A stretch of 64,000 nt of DNA, from the NCBI RefSeq assembly GCF_000018045.1, contig NC_009792.1:1488001-1552000 (forward strand), in the 5' to 3' direction. Shown here piece after piece: positions 1-7,726 of the stretch. The stretch comes from Citrobacter koseri ATCC BAA-895 (GTDB lineage: Bacteria > Pseudomonadota > Gammaproteobacteria > Enterobacterales > Enterobacteriaceae). Numbering within the stretch: the stretch's first letter is position 1; every line of letters begins with the position of its first letter. Both the position numbers and the translations under genes were made by a program. A model generated the notes under the pieces. The model had not been told where the DNA came from. It searched no databases and saw nothing but the letters and a program-made list of their open reading frames with translations.

Positions 1-1
1 C

Positions 2-145
2 GCCGAACGACGCGACGATGGAGAAAGGACATACAAAATAGCAGAAGGCGTGCCTCTGGATATCAGTTATGGCGAAGATCTGTACCGGGATGTTTTTGAT
101 GCCTCTCCCGTATACCGGAATACGGGAGAGGATTCAGAGCGTTAA
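2..145 (+). CDS. C-terminal end of an unidentified protein (partial)
   Basis: An open frame runs in from the left edge and ends in TAA at 143-145 after 47 codons. The visible tail is hydrophilic and contains the stretch VPLDISYGEDLYRDVF; I do not recognise the family. The stop codon overlaps the stop codon of the convergent enolase gene (TTA/TAA share two bases). An 11-bp inverted repeat lies inside the last codons. That the frame is coding is inferred from its openness and sensible composition; the start lies outside the window. Confidence 0.5.
   Translation, partial: AERRDDGERTYKIAEGVPLDISYGEDLYRDVFDASPVYRNTGEDSER
102..131. terminator. Hairpin between convergent genes
   Basis: CCTCTCCCGTA (102-112) and TACGGGAGAGG (121-131) form a perfect 11-bp stem with an 8-base loop, inside the 3' end of the left-edge gene and just past the enolase stop. 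There is no good T-run on either side, so it may be a bidirectional 3'-end stabiliser rather than a strong intrinsic terminator. Confidence 0.45.
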
Positions 146-1428
146 CCTTTTCTGAAGGCAGATTTACCGGCGAAAACGGCGGCATCGCCAAGTTCATCTT
201 CAATACGCATTAGCTGATTGTATTTCTCGATGCGTTCTCCACGGCTTGGCGCTCCCGTTTTGAGGTGTCCGGCGCGTAAGCCTACCGTCATATCAGCAAT
301 GAAACTGTCTATTGTTTCTCCGCTACGGTGTGAGATAAAGCTGCCCCAGTGATGATCATGACACAATTGAACCGCTTCGATTGTCTCGCTTAACGTACCA
401 ATCTGGTTCAATTTGATCAGTGCGGCATTCGCCAGATTTTCATCAATTCCTCGCTGGATATATTTTACGTTAGTCACAAAAAGATCGTCACCCACCAGTT
501 CAATCTTATTGCCAAGCGTATCGCTCAGAATTCGCCAGCCAGCCCAGTCATCTTCGGCCAGGCCATCTTCGATCAGAACAATGGGGAATTCGTTGACCAG
601 CCGCTCATAATAGCGCGTCATCTCTTCCGCACTGAATTGCGCATTTTCGCTGCGCAGGGTGTATTTTCCGTCTGAATAAAATTCGCTGGATGCAGGGTCC
701 ATGCAAATAACAATATCCTCGCCAGGTTTATAACCGGCTTTTTCGATCGCTTCGACAATCAATTCCAGCGGTTGCCGGTTTGACGAAACGGCTGGCGCGA
801 ATCCACCTTCATCACCCACGCCAGTAGACAAGCCTTTCTCCAGTAAGACCTGACGTAAATTCTGATACACCTCGCTACCCCAGCGAATGGCTTCCCGAAC
901 AGAGCTTGCGCCCCAGGGAGCAATCATGAACTCCTGAAAATCGGCGCCTTGCCAGCGAGCGTGAACGCCGCCATTGATGATATTCATACAAGGAACCGGG
1001 AGGAGGTTAGCGCCAACGCCGCCGAGGTAACGATACAGCGGAATGTTTGATAGCTGCGCGGCCAGACGCGCCACGGCAAGCGATACCCCGAGAATAGCAT
1101 TAGCCCCGAGACGACTTTTATTTTCCGTACCATCAAGAGTTATCAGGCGGTTATCGATATCTTTCTGGCGGCGGACATCATATCCCCGCAGCGCATTATC
1201 GATTTCAGTATTGATACTCTGAACCGCGCCCAATACACCTTTGCCGCCAAAACGCGACTTATCTCCATCACGGCGCTCAATGGCTTCGCGCGAACCGGTA
1301 CTGGCACCGGAAGGGACTGACGCGCGCGCAACACCGCCGCCGATGGCGGAGACTTCGACTTCAACGGTCGGATTACCTCGGGAGTCCAGAATTTCTCTTG
1401 CGATCACACGTTCAATTTCATAGCTCAT
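142..1428 (-). CDS. Second (paralogous) enolase
   Basis: Phosphopyruvate hydratase family, 428 aa, close to the usual 432: interconverts 2-phosphoglycerate and phosphoenolpyruvate. The catalytic set is intact: SGASTG substrate loop near residue 43, GDEGG (proton-donor Glu, ~207), metal ligands in CMDPASSEF (~243), LIEDGLAEDDW (~288) and GDDLFVTN (~315), catalytic Lys in IKLNQIG (~340), and SHRSGET (~370). It lies in the terminus, 15 nt downstream of a UspA-like gene on the same strand, not beside pyrG as the housekeeping eno does. Hence I infer a divergent paralogue, possibly for special conditions. Whether it is a true enolase or acts on a related substrate is not certain, but nothing visible is missing. 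Confidence 0.9.
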   Translation of the reverse strand: MSYEIERVIAREILDSRGNPTVEVEVSAIGGGVARASVPSGASTGSREAIERRDGDKSRFGGKGVLGAVQSINTEIDNALRGYDVRRQKDIDNRLITLDGTENKSRLGANAILGVSLAVARLAAQLSNIPLYRYLGGVGANLLPVPCMNIINGGVHARWQGADFQEFMIAPWGASSVREAIRWGSEVYQNLRQVLLEKGLSTGVGDEGGFAPAVSSNRQPLELIVEAIEKAGYKPGEDIVICMDPASSEFYSDGKYTLRSENAQFSAEEMTRYYERLVNEFPIVLIEDGLAEDDWAGWRILSDTLGNKIELVGDDLFVTNVKYIQRGIDENLANAALIKLNQIGTLSETIEAVQLCHDHHWGSFISHRSGETIDSFIADMTVGLRAGHLKTGAPSRGERIEKYNQLMRIEDELGDAAVFAGKSAFRKG

Positions 1429-1443
1429 AGAAATGACCTTATT

Positions 1444-2082
1444 TTATGGAGTGGATATATGTTTAATCAGCACATCAACCGAGAGATGATTGATGAACTC
1501 AAAAGAGAACGAGGAAAAAACCCCAAACAGGCGATTCTTATGACCCAGCATGACCAGGTCGATATCCTCATGTTGGATAACCGCTTCAACATCTTTGAAA
1601 CGTTGAATGCTGATAATTGATTTCACTTGCACATGAATACTGCTGGATTCCGCCAGGCGACTGAGCATCGCTTTGGCCTCGATCACTTCATGTGATTGCC
1701 GATCCCGGGTTAAAGCATCACTCGTGTAATCCAGCTCCCGGTAATCAGAACTGATATGCCCGAGGGTGATCTGAGTCCCCATTTCTTTTGCCAGACGTTC
1801 AGCATGGTGCAGCAACAGCACACCATCGATTTCATTCTGGACCAGTAATAATGCGTGTTTGTACATATGCATACGCCACCTCTCAAGTAATGAGAAACGT
1901 TCAGCATCGCAAATGAACAATGTGTTGCAGACGGGCCGATGGACATAACAAGAGCCGGTGAGCGCTACGTTGTTGCTGATGTTGTGATAGTCAAAGGCAT
2001 GGATAACATCTTTCTTTTCAAAAAGATGAGATTCAGGAAGTAATGAAGTAGTTGTTTTACTATTCATAGCGATACCCGACAT
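1444..2082 (-). CDS. UspA-like universal stress protein
   Basis: 212 aa. An N-terminal part of about 70 residues has no recognised domain. A universal-stress-protein fold follows, from about YKHALLLVQ through IDLVMLGHKNRLFG to a final VDVLIKHI beta strand; the usual G-2X-G-9X-G ATP loop is only partly present (LGHKNRLFG), so nucleotide binding is doubtful. ATGs at 2082 and 2067 are both possible and neither has a strong Shine-Dalgarno. It is the upstream gene of an apparent two-gene operon with the paralogous enolase (15-nt gap). The pairing suggests a stress or anaerobic role; this is inference. Confidence 0.7.
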   Translation of the reverse strand: MSGIAMNSKTTTSLLPESHLFEKKDVIHAFDYHNISNNVALTGSCYVHRPVCNTLFICDAERFSLLERWRMHMYKHALLLVQNEIDGVLLLHHAERLAKEMGTQITLGHISSDYRELDYTSDALTRDRQSHEVIEAKAMLSRLAESSSIHVQVKSIISIQRFKDVEAVIQHEDIDLVMLGHKNRLFGVFSSFSFEFINHLSVDVLIKHISTP

Positions 2083-2379
2083 ACATGCCTAAGAAAAACA
2101 GCAACAGTTGTATATCAGGCGTCATCATCCGATTCGAGCGAACCGGCGGTTGGGAAAGGTGGAACACCATCACCTTGTGAACTAAGCGTATAGCAGGTTC
2201 AGGCGGAAATCAATGAGAAGTAAATCTGTTACGCATGGATCGCGAAGAAGGAGAGGGTAGTCAACGAAATCTGCGGCGGAAATAACGCAATAAAAATTAT
2301 AACTTAGTACGATTTTGACTTTAACAATTCCATAAGTCGTTTAATTATAGACAGTTATTGTATCTACAAGTCTTCGAGT
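2083..2379. other. Divergent intergenic region (usp-eno / HAD phosphatase)
   Basis: About 300 bases separate two divergent genes. The half next to the HAD gene (2280-2375) is AT-rich and probably holds promoters for both directions. I found no convincing FNR, CRP or PhoP site and no credible small ORF. Confidence 0.4.
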
Positions 2380-2385
2380 GTGCTT

Positions 2386-3165
2386 ATGAAAGAGATCTGT
2401 TCCGCAGATTCGTCAACATTTAAACATGTGCGTTTTGTTCTCACAGACATGGATGAAACGCTGACTTACAAGGGGCGCCTTGCGGCTGAAACCTATCTGG
2501 CGCTGGAACGGTTGCAGAACGCGGGAGTAAAAGTGATACCGGTCACAGCCGCGCCCGCAGGCTGGTGCGACCAGATGGCACGGATGTGGCCAGTTGATGG
2601 CGTCATTGGTGAAAATGGAGGTGTGTTTTTCAGAAGGCGAAATGACGGTCATGGCATTGAGCGTTTCTTCTGGCACGGCACAGAAAAATATCCTGACGTC
2701 GCTGAGCGCCTGACGCAAATTGGGGAACAGATAAAAAGGGAAATTCCTGCCGCTCATTTTACCGACGATCAACCTTTCAGGATGACGTCCATTGCCTTTG
2801 CTAAACCGCCAGAAGCCCATCAGTGTTCATTAATACTTAACGCATTGACGCAAGCAGGCGCTACAACCACCGTAAACAATCTCTGGATTCTTGGCTGGTC
2901 TGGAGAATATGACAAGTTATCTATGGCCCGACGAGTGCTCAGGGATTTTTACGATCTCGACATTGATGCCGAACGTTCTGCCGTATTGTATAGCGGCGAC
3001 TCGACGAATGATGCGCCGATGTTTTCATTCTTTGAACATACGGTTGGAGTGAGCACGGTATCAGATTACCTTGATCAAATCCCGAAACCTCCGCAGTGGA
3101 TTACCCGTGGCCCGGGAGGTGCTGGTTTTGTGGAAATTGCAGATGCGGTTATTGCCGCCAGGTAA
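2386..3165 (+). CDS. HAD-superfamily (type IIB) sugar-phosphate phosphatase-like protein
   Basis: 259 aa from ATG 2386 (a GTG two codons upstream is also possible). Motif I is LTDMDETLT (nucleophile and acid/base Asp), with a Thr in PVTAAPAG as probable motif II, a Lys in EYDKLSMARR and motif IV GDSTNDAPM. This set fits the Cof/mannosyl-phosphoglycerate or sucrose-phosphate phosphatase subclass with a C2 cap. These are cytosolic Mg-dependent phosphatases; the substrate cannot be told. It is transcribed divergently from the usp-eno pair and ends in a clear intrinsic terminator, so it is probably monocistronic. Confidence 0.8.
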   Translation: MKEICSADSSTFKHVRFVLTDMDETLTYKGRLAAETYLALERLQNAGVKVIPVTAAPAGWCDQMARMWPVDGVIGENGGVFFRRRNDGHGIERFFWHGTEKYPDVAERLTQIGEQIKREIPAAHFTDDQPFRMTSIAFAKPPEAHQCSLILNALTQAGATTTVNNLWILGWSGEYDKLSMARRVLRDFYDLDIDAERSAVLYSGDSTNDAPMFSFFEHTVGVSTVSDYLDQIPKPPQWITRGPGGAGFVEIADAVIAAR

Positions 3166-3192
3166 TGAGAAACGCAGGTCCCATCGGCTTAT

Positions 3193-3215
3193 CCGGTCAC
3201 AGTGGCCGGGTTTTT
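3193..3215 (+). terminator. Rho-independent terminator of the HAD gene
   Basis: CCGGTCA / TGGCCGG stem (one G-U pair) with a CAG loop at 3193-3209, followed by GTTTTT, 28 nt after the stop codon. Confidence 0.75.
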
Positions 3216-3360
3216 AATGCGTGCGCTACATGAAATCTGACGCAGGATAACCGCCAACAGTTTGCAGAATTCACACAGGACACGATGGAAGGTATGCAGA
3301 AAAGGCGAGGGATGCATTATGAGTCAAGGGAGTAAGCCTGTATTGGGCGTCATAAATTCA

Positions 3361-3388
3361 ATTTAACATAATATACATTATGCGCACT
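3361..3388 (-). other. dif: dif site (XerC/XerD chromosome-dimer resolution site)
   Basis: Read on the minus strand, the 28 bp are AGTGCGCATAA (XerC arm), TGTATA (central region) and TTATGTTAAAT (XerD arm). This matches the E. coli dif sequence except for the first base (A instead of G). XerCD recombine here under FtsK control to resolve chromosome dimers at division. It lies in the intergenic space after the HAD terminator, 2.3 kb from a Ter site, which fits the replication terminus. Confidence 0.95.
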
Positions 3389-3481
3389 AAAGAGGATAAA
3401 GGGAGAATCTGTGGTTTTGTAGTCATCCTTGTGCTGGCCGCTATAGTCTCTGAAGCACTTTCTCCAGCACGACTCCGTTGA
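3380..3481 (+). CDS. Possible 33-aa membrane peptide starting inside dif
   Basis: A 33-codon frame starts with ATG within dif and encodes a charged N-terminus (MRTKEDKGR), one hydrophobic segment (CGFVVILVLAAIV) and a short basic tail (ARLR). The charge pattern suits a single-pass inner-membrane peptide. Against it: no Shine-Dalgarno precedes the ATG, because the upstream sequence is the XerD arm of dif. I cannot name a homologue. It could be a chance ORF. Confidence 0.25.
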   Translation: MRTKEDKGRICGFVVILVLAAIVSEALSPARLR

Positions 3482-3523
3482 TTCTGGGGCTCTGTTTCAC
3501 ATCTCCGGCACTTCCCGCGATGT

Positions 3524-4036
3524 CTAAATACATTTTCCAAATACATGTAACACGCTTTTTTGCTTAGGCGTTGTGAATTCCTCATCCGCAAGATGCTGCA
3601 TCCCCAGGGATTCATAAAACCGACGCCCGCTGTCGTTACCCTTAAGAACCTGCAACCAGAAAAAATGCTGCTCCTTATGCCTTGCTATCTCGATAGCTTT
3701 TTCGAAAAGAATTCGGCCATATCCTTTACCGGTTTCTCCGGGTGCAAAATACAGTTTGTTTAAGAGCGCACCTGAGTGATTACCACCGCTAACTGGACGG
3801 TCCCAGCTTATCTTTGCAAAACCTACTGGCTTATCGCTTTCCGCAATGAGCCAGGTAACTGACGGATCATTTAAACTATTTTCAAGTTGGTCCGGCGCGT
3901 ACTCACTGTCAATAAATTGTCGAAGCTCTACAGGACAATCCCATAACTCTTTGAAATGATGGTAATAACTTGACTTCCCCAGCGTTTGCAATATCGGGGT
4001 ATCGGCAGGTACAGCATAACGTATGGTCAAGTTCAT
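3524..4036 (-). CDS. GNAT-family N-acetyltransferase
   Basis: 170 aa. The acetyl-CoA binding motif A is visible as GKGYGRILFEKAIEIA (~102-117), preceded by the beta strand ALLNKLYFAPG and followed by the motif B region FFWLQVLKGNDSGRRFYESLGM. This layout is a complete single-domain GNAT acetyltransferase; the acceptor (amine, peptide or small molecule) cannot be inferred. It faces away from a second, unrelated GNAT gene at 4280. Confidence 0.8.
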   Translation of the reverse strand: MNLTIRYAVPADTPILQTLGKSSYYHHFKELWDCPVELRQFIDSEYAPDQLENSLNDPSVTWLIAESDKPVGFAKISWDRPVSGGNHSGALLNKLYFAPGETGKGYGRILFEKAIEIARHKEQHFFWLQVLKGNDSGRRFYESLGMQHLADEEFTTPKQKSVLHVFGKCI

Positions 4037-4279
4037 ACACTCTCCTGAAATGGCTTAAATTTAAGTTAACGCACAACATAATGCTGAATATGATATTTAT
4101 CACAAAGCGCTCAGAAGTGCTGTAGCAAGATTAAAATATGCTATGGTTAATATATAATGTTTTCATCGGGTACATCCATCAGTTGTTGTTAACATACTAA
4201 GGAACCTGTCGCTTACTCACATAAACATACCGATATTACTCGTTTAAATCCTTGTCGTTATTATTTTAAGGAGAAGAGT
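4037..4279. promoter_or_regulatory. Divergent promoter region between two acetyltransferases
   Basis: 243 AT-rich bases. On the plus strand a TATAAT at 4153-4158 is a plausible -10 element for the gene at 4280, with only a weak -35. No operator was recognised. Confidence 0.35.
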
Positions 4280-4993
4280 ATGAAAGAGCTTAATATCTTC
4301 GGTCAATATGTAGGCAGACATCTTGAGGGTAACCTTGATTTTATTTTACCTGACACGCGCCAGTTGTCAGGCCGTTACTGTCACTTACAACCCCTTGCGA
4401 CTTACCACTGTGATGATCTTTATCAGGGCTGGCATAGCATAGAGGACCCACGGGACTGGACTTATCTTCCTGATGAACGCCCCGAGACAAGGCAAGCAAC
4501 CTTTGACTATATCAAACGCATCATCAGTCAGGGCGGAATTTCATATTATGCCATAATAGAAAATAAATCCGCGAAAGCCCGAGGCACCCTCGCCCTTTTT
4601 AATATAGACAAGAATAATGGCGTTGCGGAAATCGGATATGTACATCTCACGCCAGCGATAAAACGCACCTTTTTAAGCACGGAAGCAATTTATCTTTTAC
4701 TGATGTATGTTTTTGATGTCCTTAAATATCGTCGTTGTGAGTGGCAGACAGACACGCTTAATCATGCTGGAATGAATGCTGCTGAAAGAATTGGGTTTCG
4801 GAAAGAAGGCATCTTACGTGATAAGCAAATCATAAAATCAAGGAGCGTGGATATCGCAACATATTCAATTATTAGCGCCGAGTGGCCGAAGATATCCAGT
4901 GCGATATCTGTCTGGCTAAGAACGGAAAATCTCGACGAACGTGGACATCAGATCCACCCTTTACGGCACTATCTGGCGGAGCCTGAAGTGTAA
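4280..4993 (+). CDS. RimJ/RimL-type GNAT acetyltransferase
   Basis: 237 aa, with a strong ribosome binding site (AAGGAG 9 nt before the ATG). The RimJ/RimL-like pattern is visible: substrate strand LSGRYCHLQPLATYHCDDLY (~30-50), GTLALFNIDKNNGVAEIGYVH (~105-125), LSTEAIYLLLMYVFD (helix alpha-3) and the ending RRCEWQTDTLN...GMNAAERIGFRKEGILRD. Such proteins acetylate N-termini, amino groups or small molecules; the substrate here is unknown. Monocistronic by position. Confidence 0.8.
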   Translation: MKELNIFGQYVGRHLEGNLDFILPDTRQLSGRYCHLQPLATYHCDDLYQGWHSIEDPRDWTYLPDERPETRQATFDYIKRIISQGGISYYAIIENKSAKARGTLALFNIDKNNGVAEIGYVHLTPAIKRTFLSTEAIYLLLMYVFDVLKYRRCEWQTDTLNHAGMNAAERIGFRKEGILRDKQIIKSRSVDIATYSIISAEWPKISSAISVWLRTENLDERGHQIHPLRHYLAEPEV

Positions 4994-5000
4994 TACTGAG

Positions 5001-5240
5001 TTATCCACTCATTCCGTCCAAAACTTTCTGTGGATAACGCGTTGGCGTTAATCCCGTGTATTGACGGAAGAACGCAACAAATGCGCTGTCGCTGGCAAAT
5101 TCCAATAGACAGATAGACACGGTTTTCCCGCCATTGAGATATCTGTTTAGCCTCCGTTGCAACACAGATCCCGCTTTGTCATTATGATCCTGCGTCTGTT
5201 CTCCTTTCTGCCATTCATCACTGGTTGAGTGTGGGATCAT
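5001..5240 (-). pseudogene. Remnant of an AraC-family transcriptional regulator
   Basis: The last ~35 codons read SDSAFVAFFRQYTGLTPTRY, typical of the second helix-turn-helix of AraC/XylS proteins. The upstream LQRRLNRYLNGGKTVS resembles the first part of the same HTH domain but is shortened and altered. No sensor domain and no complete first HTH remain; the frame is only 79 codons and overlaps the start region of the plus-strand GFA gene. I read this as a decayed 3' fragment. Confidence 0.65.
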
Positions 5241-5279
5241 CTGATAGTGTCGGGAAATGAATGTTTAACGGAAATGACG

Positions 5280-5606
5280 ATGAGCAAAGTCTATACTGGC
5301 GGCTGTCTGTGCGGTTTTATCCGTTTTTCGGCGGTAGCGCCGAAAAATCCACATACCTGTTCCTGCTCGATTTGCCAAAAACATACAGGTGCATATTCGG
5401 TCAGTTGGGTTGAGTTCGACGCTCAGGATGTGACGTGGACAGGACAAGGAGACAAGCCTGCGGTCTGGCGCTCTTCGGATATCTCCAGTCGGGCATTTTG
5501 TTCTCACTGCGGAAGTTCAGTAGGCGCAATTGATGATGCGCCTACCGTTGCGTTGTTAACTGGCGTATTTGACGAGCCTCAGGATGAAGATCTTCATGCG
5601 CATTAA
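5280..5606 (+). CDS. GFA-family (Mss4-like) zinc protein, short
   Basis: 108 aa from ATG 5280, which has CGGA at a good distance; a GTG at 5229 would overlap the AraC remnant. Zinc-binding cysteines follow the GFA pattern: GGCLCG (C-x-C), CSCSICQ (C-x-C-x2-C) and FCSHCGSS (C-x2-C). The family includes glutathione-dependent formaldehyde-activating enzymes and S-(hydroxymethyl)glutathione-binding proteins. Family members normally run 120-150 aa; this one stops soon after VFDEPQDEDL, so the C-terminus is probably truncated and activity is uncertain. Confidence 0.65.
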   Translation: MSKVYTGGCLCGFIRFSAVAPKNPHTCSCSICQKHTGAYSVSWVEFDAQDVTWTGQGDKPAVWRSSDISSRAFCSHCGSSVGAIDDAPTVALLTGVFDEPQDEDLHAH

Positions 5607-5705
5607 GCGCATCGCCCTCACCCTGTCTGCCTGTTTCGCCAGCCCTTCCTTTTCTGTCTGACGGGTAAACGCACGGAAGTTTCAGACAGCGATTAATTTC
5701 CCTTC

Positions 5706-5728
5706 AAAAGTATGTTGTAACTAAATAA
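5706..5728 (+). other. terC: Ter site (Tus-binding replication fork trap, TerC position)
   Basis: Contains GTATGTTGTAACTA at 5710-5723, identical to the conserved Ter core, with matching A-rich flanks. It lies immediately downstream of uxaB, the position of TerC in E. coli. With the core in this orientation, the non-permissive face (the G-C pair at the left end) points toward dif, so forks that have passed dif moving rightwards should be stopped while forks coming from the right pass. Orientation is inferred from known Tus-Ter geometry. Confidence 0.9.
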
Positions 5729-5731
5729 CAT

Positions 5732-5758
5732 GAAAACAAAACCCGGCCGCAGCCGGGT
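5732..5758 (-). terminator. Rho-independent terminator of uxaB
   Basis: On the minus strand ACCCGGC-TGCG-GCCGGGT (5758-5741) is followed by a T-rich run (5740-5732), starting 8 nt after the uxaB stop. It abuts the Ter site. Confidence 0.8.
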
Positions 5759-5765
5759 CAGATGA

Positions 5766-7217
5766 TTAGCACAGCGGTTTTACCGCTTCACGCATCCCTT
5801 TCGTCAGGATTGCATCCAGGTCGGTCGTGACCTGTTCGACCAGACCTGCAACGTGCGTCAGGTTCTGCCCCCAATGCGCGTCCACGGCCAGCACGGCATG
5901 AACCAGATCCTGTGTGCTGATAAGACCGTCGCTATGTTGATGCCACAACTGTTGATAGCGCTCAATCCAGTGCGCATCATCCTGGAGCGGATACGTCTCG
6001 CCGCGACGTTCACCACGATAAAATGCGGTCAGCGCCGCAAGCGCAAACGTCAGGCGCGCCGGTAAAACGCCGCTGACCTGCTGCCCTGCCAGTAGCTGCG
6101 GTAAAATACGGGTGCGAAACTTAGTCATGCCATTTAACGCAATCGACAACAACTGGTGTTTAATATACGGATTCTGGAAACGCCCTGTCACCGCACTGGC
6201 GAACGACATTAGCTCGTCGCGAGGTAAGTCCAGCACCGGAATAATCTCTTCATAGATGGCTTTTTCAACAAAGGCGCAAATGTCGCGGTCATTCATGGCT
6301 TCACCAACGGTATCCAGCCCGGCCTGGAACGCAACGGGCACCAGCGCCGTATGCGCACCATTCAGGATCGCGACCTTACGCTCTTTGTACGGCTTGATGT
6401 CATCAACAATCAGCACGTTGAGCGGATACTTATCAAGACGCAGCTCAGACGCTACCTTTTTTGGCCCCTGAATCACAAACAGATAAAAATGTTCCGCAGT
6501 ATCGAGAAAAGCATCGTGATAGCCAAGTTCCGCTTCAAGTTGCGTCACTTCATCACGCGGATATCCGGTCACGATCCGGTCAACCAGCGTGGAGCAAAAG
6601 GTGTTCGCCTGATCCAGCCACTGCACAAACGCAGCGGACAAGTTCCACTCCTGAGCGTAACGCAGAACCAGCTCGCGCAACGCCTCGCCATTGTAATCAA
6701 TCAGTTCACAAGGAATGATGATCCATCCTTTATCAAGCGCGCCGTCAAAACAGGTATAACGTTCAAACAGCAGGCGCGTCAGCTTCGCGGGGTAGCTGAC
6801 CGCGGGCGCGTCATCAAATGCGTCACCGGCATGGTAGCTAATACCGGCTTCTGTGGTATTAGAGAAAACAAAACGCATGTCCGGGTTATGCGCCAGTTTC
6901 AGGAATTCATCGTAATTATCATAGACGCTGATTTCACGGTTAACAGAACGGATCAAACGCGCGTCGCTAACCGCCTCGCCCTTTTCATTCAAACCACGAA
7001 TAATCGTGGTATAGAGCCCATCCTGGGTACTCAATGACGGCGGAAACGTGCTTTCGATAGGGCGAACAATGACCACTCCGGCGTTCAAATCGGTATGTTC
7101 ATTCAGCAGATCAACTTGCCAGTCAACAAAGGCGCGCAGGAAGTTTCCCTCACCAAACTGAATGATGCGCTCAGGATAGCTGGCACCGGGAAAATCGCGA
7201 CGGTTTAGAGTTTTCAC
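5766..7217 (-). CDS. uxaB: Tagaturonate reductase (altronate oxidoreductase)
   Basis: 483 aa, the same length as E. coli UxaB and near-identical over long stretches. Reduces D-tagaturonate to D-altronate with NADH in galacturonate catabolism; cytosolic, mannitol dehydrogenase superfamily. Visible marks are the N-terminal nucleotide-binding region [13 protein letters not shown] (~18-30), the [11 protein letters not shown] segment (~215) and the catalytic region [20 protein letters not shown] (~270-290) with the conserved Lys. Stands alone with its own terminator. An ExuR-like operator lies just upstream, so induction by galacturonate/glucuronate is likely. Confidence 0.97.
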
Positions 7218-7254
7218 AATGGGTTCCCTTCTTAATTAGTCATACAACCTGTTT

Positions 7255-7272
7255 GAATTGGTAGAACAGGTT
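7255..7272 (-). promoter_or_regulatory. Putative ExuR operator of uxaB
   Basis: GAATTGGTAGAACAGGTT matches the ExuR/UxuR palindrome (AAATTGGTATACCAATTT) at 13 of 18 positions and lies about 40-55 bp upstream of the uxaB start codon. Assignment rests on consensus match and gene context. Confidence 0.5.
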
Positions 7273-7366
7273 AGCAAACTTTATGATATTGAAACCCTGT
7301 TTTGATCAAGTAGTCACGATTAATCAAAACTGTTTTATGCTTTAACATCTCTCACGACGCGGAGAT

Positions 7367-7726
7367 TTACGGCTGATTCATCTGGATAACCAGCCAGTGG
7401 TGAATGACGGCAACAACATACTGCTGCTGTTCTTCACTCAGCGGTTCTCCCTGGGGAATGTTGTGCCATTTCGCCAGACAACCACGGCAGCAGGTCGCCG
7501 TCGCGTGTTGGGCAATAAATACGGGGTGGCCGCGCATCGGCGTTTGTTTACCATCGTTGCGCGGAAAAGCCGGGGCCAGCCGCTTAGCAATAAACTCGGC
7601 GGCATGTTGATCAATAACCTGCGCGCCTTTATCCCAGCAATACTGCCTTTCTTTTGCGCCAAGACGAAACCGCGTGCGAAATGGCGAACGTGACAGGCGA
7701 GAAAAAAGTGGATCAAGCGCGTTCAT
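7367..7726 (-). CDS. yneG: DUF4186 protein YneG
   Basis: 119 aa, highly similar to E. coli YneG. Conserved features are AKERQYCWDKGAQVID, GKQTPMRGHPVFIAQHATAT and CCRGCLAKWHNIP; the paired cysteines and histidines (QHATATCCRGC) suggest metal binding. Function unknown. Its ATG overlaps the stop of glsB (TGATG), so the two are translationally coupled; it is co-conserved with the glutaminase. Confidence 0.9.
   Translation of the reverse strand: MNALDPLFSRLSRSPFRTRFRLGAKERQYCWDKGAQVIDQHAAEFIAKRLAPAFPRNDGKQTPMRGHPVFIAQHATATCCRGCLAKWHNIPQGEPLSEEQQQYVVAVIHHWLVIQMNQP

Noticed and set aside
4183..4199. Minus-strand AGTATGTT resembling the left half of a Ter site
   Set aside because: The right half (GTAACTAAA) is not present; only 8 bases match, which is expected by chance.
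6351..7037. A 228-codon plus-strand open frame
   Set aside because: Antisense to uxaB, which is near-identical to E. coli UxaB.
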